DNA of 64,000 bases from Obelidium mucronatum (taxonomy: Eukaryota; Chytridiomycota; Chytridiomycetes; Chytridiales; Chytriomycetaceae): assembly GCA_025765595.1 (NCBI GenBank), contig JAIVFH010000025.1, positions 62,001 through 126,000 of the forward strand, read 5' to 3'. This document shows, piece by piece, positions 21,861-33,200 of this stretch. Under the pieces are notes generated by a model. The model saw only the letters and a program-made list of their open reading frames with translations, was not told the origin of the DNA and searched no databases. The translations under genes were made by a program, and so were the position numbers. Within the stretch, counting starts at the first letter, position 1. Every line of letters begins with the position of its first letter.

Positions 21861-24118
21861 ATGTCAGTTGACTTTGACCTTGACGCAACCGTTGCGCAGC
21901 TGCTGGAGGCGGCAGCCGTGGACGGCGCGGACATCGCCGGGCTGCCGTTTGTTGTTGCGCAGAGCCGACGCGTGCGCGGGGCAGGCGACGCGGCGGTGCT
22001 TGCGGCGGTGGCGGCGGCGCGGCTGGTGCCGGCGCTGACGGCAACAAACACCAACAACAACGCGCTCGCGGCCCGCGCGGCCGTGCACCGCCGCGTGTTC
22101 AAGCAGCTCGCGCTCTTTGCCGCCCTTGCGAACGGCGCGCACGACGACGCCTACCACAAACACGCACACGCACACGGAGGCAAGCGCAAGCGCGACCCGC
22201 TTGCTCCCGCCGCCGCCGTCGCCGCCAAAGTCGCTGGCGAAATGTCCGCCGCCGACGCTGCGCGCATGCCGCCGTCCGTTCAGGCCGCCGTCGTCGCGCT
22301 GCTGACAAATCCAGACACGTCGCCGCTCGCCTTCTATCTGATCACTGCATTCCCGGCCTCCTTTGTGTCGTCAAACGATGCGCTGTTCAAGCACCTGCTG
22401 ACGTGTCTGTCGCAACTGCCGTGCACAACAACTGAGCTGTTCAATCTGATTCAGCCCCCATTCTACATCTTGCCCAAGGAAGGTCCCTTGCCCCCTCATA
22501 TCTTGGATGCCCTTGTGTTCTTGATTGAATCCGGAGAAGTCCAAATTGCTCCAATCTTGAAAGCCGCCCCAACGTTACTCCACTCGATTCTGGGCCAACT
22601 GAATTCTTCATGGGAAACAACATTGTCGCTTATTGAAGCTGAATTCGATAAAGACCCTGGCTCCATTGGATTTTCTCACAAAACCGCTGAGAGCACCTCT
22701 GCCAATGATGATGATTCCAAAACCCAACAGCAAAAAGCACTATCACGGAACATGATGGCTTCAAAATCAGTTCTCAAAGTTGCTTCCCTGTGTGGAATCT
22801 CCATGATTGCATCATCATCATCCAACCACCAATACTCTGCTCTGGTAGCCGTTGCAAAATTCACTACTCTGAAATGGATCCTGTTTGAGATTGTGAAGTT
22901 TTTTGAAGTCATTCAATCGAGCCCCGAAATTGAGTTGGATGATGATGCGTATCTTGAAGGACCTTTGGCGTTATTGCCAGACATTATTCGCGATATCAAT
23001 GAACGTTACCGTCCACTTGCTTTGAAGTTGTCTGTTGAAGAAATGATTTCAAAATTGTCTGCCTATTCTTCAGACCAGATTCTTTTAAAAGTGTTGGAAT
23101 TGACACTGCACTCTTTTGGATATTCTGCAAGCACCAAGTCTACAGAATGGGCATGGGTTGAACAAACAATGTTGCATTGTAAAACTAACGGTAACGGTAA
23201 AACCATAATACTGGTTTCCAAAGAGGAAGCAAAGGAGAGTGAACCAGAGACGACAAATTTCTACACGAGCGGCACCAATGCTTTATTTGTATTTGACACC
23301 AGTACTCTTGCTCAATTCGAAGAAGCAACCAAACGTGAAAACTGTAACTGTATTGCTTTGGATTGTGAGTGGCGACCTGATTCCTTCAAGCTGATTGGAG
23401 AAGAGGATACTCCAGCAGCAACGCTACAGGTTGCGGTATCAAAACTTGCAGATGACGGAACACCAACTACTGTCATCTCTTGCTTTGTTTTGGGACTGCT
23501 TGAAATTGAAGAGTCTGAATTTGTTCGAGTCATTGGATCTCTATTCTCTGACACATCTGTCTTAAAATTAGGTGATTCTTTTCTTTCTTCTTTCTTTTTC
23601 TTTTTCTTCTTTCTTCTTTCTTTCAGCTTTTTATGTTTTAAAACTATGGGTCACACATAAAAATATCTAACATTTAAAATCACTCACAGGATTTGGATTC
23701 TCCGAAGATGCTTCTCGCCTGAAACTGCGATACCCATCACTGAATATTGATATTAAAAACATGTACGACATGTCTCGAGTGACGTCAGTCCAAAAGACTA
23801 AAAACTGCTTCGGAAACAAGAAAAAGATTGGTCTCAATGATTTGGTGAAGTACTACTTGAAAGTTTCCATGGAAAAAAGGATACGATTGAGCAACTGGGA
23901 AATGCGGCCTTTAACCGCAAGACAGATTTCATATGCAGGTAAATGATAGCGCGTGGGGGGGTTATCATTATAACTATTCTGATTCTTTTTTGATAGCCAA
24001 TGACTCGCTTGCCCTATTAGATGCTTACACTGAAATGAAGAAAGCTGGCGACGTGGAAATTGGCCATTCAGCAACATCAAAAGAAAAAAAGAGCAAGCAC
24101 AAGAAACAGCGAATGTAA
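21861..24118 (+). CDS. Mut7/EXD3-like 3'-5' exonuclease
   Basis: Exons 21861-23571, 23690-23938 and 23997-24118 close to 693 residues. The first ~470 residues are helical with an Ala-rich N-terminus. The C-terminal DnaQ-like domain has the DEDDy set: D501 and E503 in ALDCEW, D577 in GFGFSEDASRL, and Y652-x3-D656 in SYAANDSLALLDAY. The tail is basic (KEKKSKHKKQRM), possibly nuclear localising. The architecture resembles EXD3/mut-7, which trims RNA 3' ends in small-RNA pathways; a Werner-like DNA exonuclease is the alternative. The first exon begins in very GC-rich sequence, unlike the remainder. Intron 1 has a long T-rich tract near its donor. Confidence 0.85.
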
Positions 24119-24180
24119 TTTTTTAATAATTTTTTGCTTTGTGTAATTGGGGGAACAAGAAAAAAAAAGAAAGAAACGAA

Positions 24181-24701
24181 TCACTTATTTGCAACAATCT
24201 GAGACAAATCAGCCGTAGACGATGGAGCGTCTCTCCCAGCTTTTCCCTTTCCAGTACCGTCCTCATTAAATCTGTGAACGTGAGTTCCAGTGTATTGAGA
24301 AACATCCGTCATTCTTTTTGTAACTTCATCGTTTTGAGCAACAGTTCCCTTCAAGATGGGTCCTTTAGTTTTACACACGTCTGCCATCGTGTTGGCAAGA
24401 GCTTCTTCGTGTGGCTTGCCTGGGTAACGCTTGTCGGCCAACATTCCAAGAGCAGATTCAAAAGCAGCAAAGTCAATTTTACGTGCTGTTTTGGCCTTGG
24501 CCTTGTTGAAGACGATATCGACCTCTAAAGAGTTTTTACATCGGTTAAAAAAAAAACTTCTATATAGGTGAAAATAAAACCTGTTGTTGTAATTTTCTTT
24601 CCATCAACGAGACCTGCATCTTTGGTAAACTTGGCAAACTTGGCTCCGTCCATCTCTCCATCCTTTCCAAACTTGTCGAATACTTCACGAAGATCAGACA
24701 T
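24181..24701 (-). CDS. TPPP / p25-alpha family protein
   Basis: Exons (minus) 24701-24581 and 24524-24181 close to 154 residues. The N-terminal EF-hand-like helix (LREVFDKFGKDGEMDGAKFA) and KFTKDAGLVDGKKITTT match the p25-alpha core. The C-terminus keeps the Rossmann-like tail (DVSQYTGTHVHRFNEDGTGK). TPPP proteins bundle microtubules and occur mainly in organisms with flagella. That fits a zoosporic fungus and argues against a dikaryotic one. The gene is convergent with the exonuclease gene, with about 60 bp between stops. Confidence 0.93.
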
Positions 24702-25038
24702 TTGTATTCTTCTCTTTTTTGGGTTTTTTCTTCTTTTGTTTGTTCCTTTGTTTTCCAAAAACAATCTAAAGTGAGAAAAAAACCAGATGCGTCAAGGAGA
24801 TGAAATATACCAGCTTTGCTAAGTTTTTATTAGTTGGTGGATAGCAAGTGTAGCAACAAGAAATACCGAATTCGGCGAAAATGTAGGACTGGTACTTAAG
24901 TAGGCACCAAGTCAAGGACAAGCGTGGCGGCCATGCCCCAGCTATTCACAAAAAAGTTCTGACTCTTCCGCATTCACGTTCGCTTGCATTTGCATATAAA
25001 CCAGTTTGTTTATTATTCTCAACAGGTTGAATCGGCCC
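24702..25038. other. Intergenic gap, no feature seen
   Basis: This is the AT-rich upstream region of TPPP and the 3' flank of bS16m. I see no RNA gene or repeat. Confidence 0.6.
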
Positions 25039-25682
25039 TCAGTACACCCCGGCATACTCCTTCAGCGCCAGCAGCCGCTCCTTTTCGCTCAGCAGCGTCT
25101 TTGGCGTCTTTGCAAAGTCAATCAGCGCGCGGTCGAGCTCCTTCGCCTTTGGCACCGGCGGCGACACGATGCGGTCCAGGAACGCCTTCTCCTTCGAGTC
25201 CGGCGCCACGAGACGCCGCGCCTCGTCGAGCGAAACCACGCGCTCGCTGTTGCCGCCGCTGTCGCTGATGCGCACCTTCCACGTCTTGCGGTCAGTCAGC
25301 GAGTGCTCGCCCGTGCGCTGCAGCTGGATCGCCGTGGGCGGCATCAGTCCTGCCTGTTGTCAATTGGTCAGAACGGGTTTGCAGCTGGGTTGTTGTCTTT
25401 TTGCTTCCTTGTCTGACTTGCTTCAACAAAAAAACAAACGCTTACCTTGGCCAACAGCCATGCAACTCGATCCGTTGGCTGCGCACCAACACCGAGCCAG
25501 TATTTGATGCGTGAATAGTTGAGTTCAATGTGTTTGACGTGGTCCTTGTCCGGGATTGGGTTGTAGGTCCCGACTCTCTCCAAATGCCTTCCGTCTCTTG
25601 GTGCTCGAGCATTCGCAGCGACGACTCCATAGAAGGGATTATTTCGCACACCCCATCGCGCAAGCCTTAGTTTGACGACCAT
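25039..25682 (-). CDS. MRPS16: Mitochondrial ribosomal protein bS16m
   Basis: Exons (minus) 25682-25446 and 25353-25039 close to 183 residues. The N-terminal ~85 residues are a complete bS16 domain: VVKLRLARWGVRNNPFYGVV, HLERVGTYNPIPD, and LNYSRIKYWLGVGAQPTDRV. The C-terminal ~100 residues are an extension (LQRTGEHSLTDRKTWKVRIS ... LLALKEYAGVY) absent from bacterial S16, as in fungal mitochondrial homologues. It acts in the small subunit of the mitoribosome. No cleavable presequence is evident: the protein starts right at the domain, as is usual for S16. Confidence 0.95.
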
Positions 25683-26304
25683 ATTTTTTTTTGTTGTTGG
25701 TGTGTTTATTCAAAAGAGAAAAAGAAAAGAAGGATAAAACAATTAACTATATAATAAATACGGTGAAGAATTATAACTCGAGGTAAAAAGAAACAGATTT
25801 TAACTGTTAAGCATCCATCTAAGTACAAATTTCAAACTGCCTTTGTAACTATGATTCCGCTGGATCGATTTTACAAACTGGGGAAAAGTCAGGTTTCAGT
25901 AATGTGTTCCGTATAGACTCTACATAGGCTGCATCACGAATGTTATTTGCAATCAGTAATCATGATATCACAACTCAAACGGGAATGCAGCGGTTTGGTT
26001 CAAAAAACATATCCATTCTTGTCATCAGTGGCTCTGATTCTCCTTGTATTGTTCAACTGCGCGTGCAAACCCTCATCACCTTTTGGGGATGTGTTGTTGG
26101 GCAACAAAAAATAAAAATTGATCAAAGACCTCACTTCAAAGCCGCTTGCTCTCTCTGCATACCGTCGTCAAGACAGCCAACCTTCAGCATCTTCTAGGAT
26201 CTCATAGCATTCTGCATTCAAGCGCACTCTAGAATCTCATAGTACGTCGTGCTCTGCTGCTACCAATTTAGGCCTAACTCTTCATACAGTTAATTATTAT
26301 CGAA
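25683..26304. other. Intergenic region upstream of the Myb gene
   Basis: About 620 bp separate the divergent bS16m and Myb genes. The bS16m side is A/T-rich. Nearer the Myb start is a doubled motif (ATCTCATAGCATTC / AATCTCATAGTACG, 26201-26244). One short plus-strand open frame (25940-26197) shows no recognisable features. No RNA gene was found. Confidence 0.5.
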
Positions 26305-28416
26305 ATGGACCTCTTACAACAGCAACGACAACTCTCTGACACTCAAAGCTTCGGGCTCGGACCCGTTCGCAAAAAGACCAGCTGGACACCGCCGCCGTCG
26401 CCGCAGCTGAAGCGGGAGGGGGGTGCTTCCTCATCGGGTGATTGTCGAGAGAGATGCGAAAATTTTCTTCGTTTTTTAATCTTAAACCTTTTGTGCTCAG
26501 ACACCCGTCCTTCACTGGCGGACCAAGCATTTACAAATGCAACTTCGCTCGAATTTGGTGTCGGAGAAACCGGCAGCTTGAACGTGCAGCATCCGCTGCT
26601 GGTCACGCCCATTATGGCTTCATCCGCTCCAATGCCCTTTCAGGCTATGCCCAACAACCACAACCAAAGTGGTCATCAGTTTATCCCGCAATATGTGATG
26701 GATTCACACATGTTTCCTGAGTCCCACTCGGCACCGTATGCGTTCTCACCGGACGTATCACTCTCCGTCTCTCCACCTCCTGTTTCTGCTCCTTACAACG
26801 AACTGGTTTTCATGAATCAGTATCAGCAGCTTCAGCAGCAGCAACATCAATCGCAATTCCAACAACAAGTGCCGCTTCCACTCCCTGAACAGAGTTATGT
26901 GCCACAGTTGTCTGGCTTTCCTCAACGGCCATACATAATCCCAGGATACTACAACGGGGCTTCAATTGGCAGTGAAGGATCCGCTTTCTTTGGCAACAGT
27001 TCAGAATACTTCCACGACCAACTGCCCCTTCATCAGCAATCACACCAGCAACAATCCCTCCACGAAATGCTACCTCAACAACAGGAACAACATTCTTCTT
27101 CTATTTGCATGGCTCCAACTTTATTTAACTCACCGTTTATGAATGTGAACGGTCTCCAAGTTTCTACTGTTAAACCAATGAGACCAGATGTTTCCAACAA
27201 CAACACAGCAACCACTGTAATGGAATCTTTTCTTTTTGACAGCAAGACGTCGCTCCTCTCCCCAACAAGCCCTCAAGTGACCAACATTATCACTTCAGAG
27301 TTGCCATCATCAGCACCAGCACCACGTCACCAGCAGGCTACGTCTTCCAACAATGCGATTCGCCATTCTCCTTACCCACAACCCCAACTTCGCTCTCGTC
27401 CAATGCGTCAAGCAGCGACGATAGCTACGGCTGCGACCGCTGCCATCATTGCAACGTCAACACCATCCCCAGTTGCTGAATACGAAGGAAACTATGGTGA
27501 AGATGACGAAGATGACGCGTACTCCATAACTGGAAGTGAATCTGCCGCTGCCGTCGCCGCCGCCGGCAAAAGAACATCCATGAACACCCTCAACAACAAC
27601 GACAGCTCCTCGAGTTCCCAAGCGTACGGCAATTCTATCCAGTCTCAAGAAAACCAGCAAGAGCAGGAACAGCAACGACAACAATCATCGGTATACAACA
27701 AATGGACACCTGAAGAAGACTCCATTCTCCGCAATGCGGTTGCACGTGTAACAAAGAACCATACTCTCGATGTGACTGGGAAATGGGTTCGAATCGCGAA
27801 CCTCGTGCCGAACCGCAGTCCTATCCAATGTAGCGCGCGTTGGTCTGGTGCCCTCAACAATGAGATTGTTCGTGGAAAGTGGACGAGTCGGGAAGATGAA
27901 TTGCTGGTTTCGGCGGTGCATGCGGAAATTGCAGCTCGTTGTCTGGTTGCTGCATCGTCGTCAAAGCAACCTGTAACTTACGGGGAGGATGAAGTGGAAG
28001 ATGAGGACGATGACTCTCGTAGCAATCGAGATGGTGCATTTTCCACTTCGGACTTGAACTGGCAAAAGATTGCTTTGGCAGTTCATGGTCGTACTGGTGT
28101 TCAATGCGCTGCCCGGTATCAGGAAGCCTTGGACCCTGAAATTCGCAAGGGAAAGTGGTTGGAAGAAGAGGATGCCCTTTTGCTGAAGGGGTTGGAAACA
28201 TTTGGGAAGAGCTGGGTCAAGATTGCTGCCAACATTCCGAACCGTACCCAGCGACAGTGTCGAACTCGATGGTTGCAAATGTTTCCTAAATTGAATGAAA
28301 AGGAAAGGATAAGGTTGGAAGAAGCCTGTGGAAGTCCCATTGCTGTCAATGAGAAACTCAAAAAGAAGAGAAAGCCAAGGTCAGGGGCTGCCTCTTTATT
28401 GTCGTCCAGGCGTTAG
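26305..28416 (+). CDS. Three-repeat Myb transcription factor
   Basis: Open from the ATG at 26305 to 28416 (703 residues). Positions 26438-26500 look like a 63-nt intron (GTGATT...TGCTCAG) whose length is a multiple of three; removing it gives 682 residues and drops CRERCENFLRFLILNLLCSD. Gln/Pro/Ser-rich N-terminal two thirds are followed by three C-terminal Myb/SANT repeats with the spaced Trp pattern: KWTPEEDSILRNAV..., GKWTSREDELLVSA..., and GKWLEEEDALLLKGLETFGK with RTQRQCRTRWLQM. Repeat 2 has an acidic insertion (EDEVEDEDDDSRSN). This is the Myb/Bas1/SNAPc-type nuclear DNA-binding architecture; the targets cannot be told. Confidence 0.88.
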   Translation: MDLLQQQRQLSDTQSFGLGPVRKKTSWTPPPSPQLKREGGASSSGDCRERCENFLRFLILNLLCSDTRPSLADQAFTNATSLEFGVGETGSLNVQHPLLVTPIMASSAPMPFQAMPNNHNQSGHQFIPQYVMDSHMFPESHSAPYAFSPDVSLSVSPPPVSAPYNELVFMNQYQQLQQQQHQSQFQQQVPLPLPEQSYVPQLSGFPQRPYIIPGYYNGASIGSEGSAFFGNSSEYFHDQLPLHQQSHQQQSLHEMLPQQQEQHSSSICMAPTLFNSPFMNVNGLQVSTVKPMRPDVSNNNTATTVMESFLFDSKTSLLSPTSPQVTNIITSELPSSAPAPRHQQATSSNNAIRHSPYPQPQLRSRPMRQAATIATAATAAIIATSTPSPVAEYEGNYGEDDEDDAYSITGSESAAAVAAAGKRTSMNTLNNNDSSSSSQAYGNSIQSQENQQEQEQQRQQSSVYNKWTPEEDSILRNAVARVTKNHTLDVTGKWVRIANLVPNRSPIQCSARWSGALNNEIVRGKWTSREDELLVSAVHAEIAARCLVAASSSKQPVTYGEDEVEDEDDDSRSNRDGAFSTSDLNWQKIALAVHGRTGVQCAARYQEALDPEIRKGKWLEEEDALLLKGLETFGKSWVKIAANIPNRTQRQCRTRWLQMFPKLNEKERIRLEEACGSPIAVNEKLKKKRKPRSGAASLLSSRR

Positions 28417-29216
28417 AAATTTTCCTCCGTTCTTCTTATTGGTCCTTAACCTCCCGTCTCTTTTTTTTTATTATTGCCTTTTTTATTATCACACAAAGAG
28501 CCTCTTATTTTATTTCAATCAACCTTATTTTATTATCCCATCAACCTGCAACATGCTTTTTGTTATTTCCTTCTAAGTTATAGTTGTTTTTTCTTGCTCC
28601 GAATAAAAAGGACTTCATAAGTTTCGCTCTTAGAGAATTGAGCTCAGTGCTTACGGGTACTCTCCGGTGTTTCTTCCAGAAGCTATCGATTTTTGGCAGA
28701 TTTCCCTTCCCATTGTCCCTCTCTGCACTCCTCCACTTTTTTTCTTCCCAAGTTTCAAACGCACGCGGGTGTTCTGCATCATCCGTTCATCGCTTGGCAC
28801 AACTTACTGCTTCTATTCAATCTTATCGAACAGCGTCATCTGTGACGCGCTTATTGCATCGAGATTGTGAGTGGAGAAACCCACGCGAGACAGCAGTTGG
28901 TGGGTGGAGAAGTGAAGATCAAGCGTTCAGATTCTCAGTGGCGATAAGGACGTTGCTGTGACTATTTTTCGAGATTTCGACAACGGTTTAACTTGCCATC
29001 ATCACCCAATGGAACGGCCGAACCCTGACTAATGGCCAAAAACACAAACACAAAACGATGGTCAAAAATATCGGGAAACCCTTTGTTTGTGGAGTCGATC
29101 ATACGGAAAAGGGATTGAACTGGAAGGATCCAAATTTTTGGTCATGTCAGTAGGAACTAACTCTATTTTCAACTGTTCCTAGACATCTTGAAGTCCGCAA
29201 ACCGTACATATAAGAA
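28417..29216. other. Intergenic region, no gene supported
   Basis: About 800 bp between the Myb stop and the Rap1-like start. It is T-rich at 28440-28620, then of mixed composition. Open frames up to 125 codons exist (28584-28961) but have no start context or recognisable composition. No tRNA or snRNA signature was seen by eye. Confidence 0.5.
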
Positions 29217-30000
<784 letters not shown>

Positions 30001-30209
30001 TCGACCAGCTTAATTGTATTCAATACCCATCTTTCATCATTCTATCGCTCTCACCTTTTGGACATAGCTTGTTAGACTCTTCCCCATCTTACTTTTGGTT
30101 GATCCTTTTGCCGTTTGTTTTCGCCCACCCTCCCTTTCCCTCTTTTACTTTTCGTAAAAATAAAGTCTGGAAAAGATTTGTCTGAGAACAACACCAATCA
30201 GCGTGTGTG

Positions 30210-33200
30210 ATGCAAACCCCGAACATCTCTGGACCGCCGCCAGTTATACCCTTCGATGACCCAGTTTATAGTAGTAAACGTGCTGAGAAGCTTCTGAAGA
30301 AATTAAAGCCATTTCTGGACGAGAAGCAGAAACCAAAGAGTCGGCTGGCGGCAATCTACAGCTTCCTTGACGCCATCCTACAAACCAGCTCAGTTACCGC
30401 CTCATCCAATCTTTCATCAAATGGGCCATCTGTCGATAATGCTTCTTCGTCAGACAGTGGAAGTGATCAACTGATTCTCCAGAAGTTCTTTCAAGACCAT
30501 CACACCCAAGTTCTTGCAGTGCTGATTGAAAACTTGAGTCAACAAACAGATAAGAGTGAGTTGAAACCCCGGTATTTCTGGATTCTTAATGATCGTGAAT
30601 AGGAAAAGATAAATCAACCAACGATCGTTCGGCTCCTGGGAAAGACGCGACAGACTTTATCCGAATAGCATCTGTTCTCCGAAAACTTATAATTTACATG
30701 CCGGAAAAGTTTGAGAATGGTTGGGAGTCCCAGACGTTTTGTACGTAGCGAATACATGTATCTTATAAAAGAACGGCACAATAACACAGATAACACGCAG
30801 ATAAAGCTATACAATCTTATCTTTGCTATTCAAACAATCCGAAAATACGCACCGAAGGGTTTAAATTGTTTTTGAACTGGATAAATGCTCAGTCTTCTCG
30901 ACTCTGTTTCCAGCCCGAAATAGCGTCCCATTCAAAGATAACCGAACTATATATGTCTGCAATCAATTTGAGCATTTTTGAAGCCGCGCCTCTGCCAGCT
31001 CCATCAGAGCTTGCAAGAAGTGATTGTCTTGCAGACGATCTGGTGCCTGGAATGGATGCTTTAGCCGCTTTCAATGGCGATATTACAGAGCTATGCAAAC
31101 CAAAACTATCGAGAATTAATTTTCTTGAACTAGGTAACAACTTTACCTGTGTGTGTGTATGGGTGTATGTGACTTCTTACCTTTGATTCATGCAAGATGG
31201 GGCTCCTATCTGCGCAAGCAATACATATCCATCGGAAACAGACTCAATTGATTTGCTTGAAGAAATTTTATCTAATTTATCACATCTGGCGCTCGCATCA
31301 TGTACTTCTGTTGTGGGACCAACCCAAGCATCAACTCAAAAGTCAGCTGTCAGAAGCACATCTGAAATCGATTTAAACTGGTCCAAGCTATTAGCTCAAT
31401 TTCAATGGAACGAGGCGGATGCGGATAAACTTGTTGTAAATCGGAATGCGTTTGTGTCGTTAGCTGTGCAATGGGATTTTATCAAGCTGTACTACATGCC
31501 TGTTTTTTTCCCATCAGTATGCTCAAAGTTTAGAGAACTTAAAACGGAAGGTACGCTCCAAAAAGTCAGAAAGTTAAACTGATTCTTTGACAGGATTTAA
31601 CCAATGTCCCACCGAGATACTCCAATCGATATTATTATTTGTTTCAAAACATATTCTTGACTCTTCAAGCGTTGGCCCTATAGACTTCTATCCCACAAAC
31701 ACCGTAGATCCGAATACACTAAGAGCTTGCAAACTCTTGCAACAAGTTATTTTATCGGATGTAGAAAATAGGGAAATAGTTCACGAAGCAATAAGACAAG
31801 GTTTATTGGCCCCGTGGATAAATAGTGATTTGGGGCGTTATTCTATGTTTATCCTGCGATCTTGGGTTTTCTCCTCGGTAAAGGAACTGACGTGTGATAT
31901 ATGCGCAATCTCACTCAAGCTTTTTCAAACAGAATGACGAAAGGCCACCGTTTTTTAAGTCCTCCGGATTCTCACTCTCCCTTAAGTCGAACCTGGAGTC
32001 TTCCCCACAGTTACCAGTAATCACCGAACAAGAATCATCTGGCAACATATTTTTAAGGAGATACATAAGATTTGTCCAGTTGCTCTTTTTGGACAAGAAA
32101 GACTATGTTGAATATGTCGATCAACAAGTAGCTGTCTGCACTGCATTATGAAACACTGATACCTAACACATAAAATAATTTAGATGATTTTATGGAGAGA
32201 AGGATTTCAGTTCTTTCGGCTGATATCTCTTGACTTATGCCACACGACACTTTCTGAACATACATGGCAGACACTGTTGACAACTCTGGTTGAGATAATT
32301 GACCATATATTATGCAGGCCAAATCGATTTGCAGGTGTCGCTTCTCCCCCAGATGCCGACGAAATTTGTGATTTGGCGATGGAAACGCTGTTTACTATTT
32401 GGATTCGAAGTGGGACGTACACAGATGCGTCATGGAGCTTGCTGAATGAAATATTGTGTAAATGCGCCCGATGGAATCAGCCGATTGTTCAATATGTTGT
32501 AAGTTGTCTTCGTTATCTCTGGAATTCAATTAAGACCTCTTCCAGAAAACTGTAACCCAGCTGACTAAAATTGTATCGGTTCGAATTTTCGGCGTCGATA
32601 TTGATCAAGTTTCAAAAAATGTAATCGACACCAAAACATCTCAGCGTCTTCGAGCAGCATCAATAACGGCTGCCAAATTACGCAATTCAGCAGGATCCAT
32701 GTCATCCCAATCGTCTAATAAAGCACGAGTTTATGCATCTGTATCTGGGATGACCGAAGGACTGCTGGACAATAATCGAAAAAGATCGTTGGAAACAGCA
32801 GTATTGCTGGAGAATATTGATGCTGTCAAACAACAACAACCAGACCAGGCAAATATTGAAATCATAGCGCCAGCCCCGGAATTCAAACCAGTTTCTAAAA
32901 AAATTGAGGCTTTGGCAAAAAAGTCGGAGTTTACAAACAGCCAAGCAATACGAGATCTTCAAAAAGAATCAAACACTTCTATGAATTCTGTCCATTCAAT
33001 AGAAGGATCTCATGAGAAATTAATTGACAGGTATTCTGTAATTAATTCACTGTTCGCGCCTTTCTCACGCATCTGCATTAGGTCGTACTCAAGCTTCTCG
33101 GCTATGTACAAGATACCATCTATTTCCCCTTTTCTGCAAAACAAACTGATCGAATTCTCAAATCTTCTGCCTCTGTCTGCGTCCTGGACACTGGATTGGT

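Noticed and set aside
28584..28961. 125-codon open frame in the Myb-Rap1 gap
   Set aside because: No recognisable composition, no start context, no splice support; treated as intergenic.
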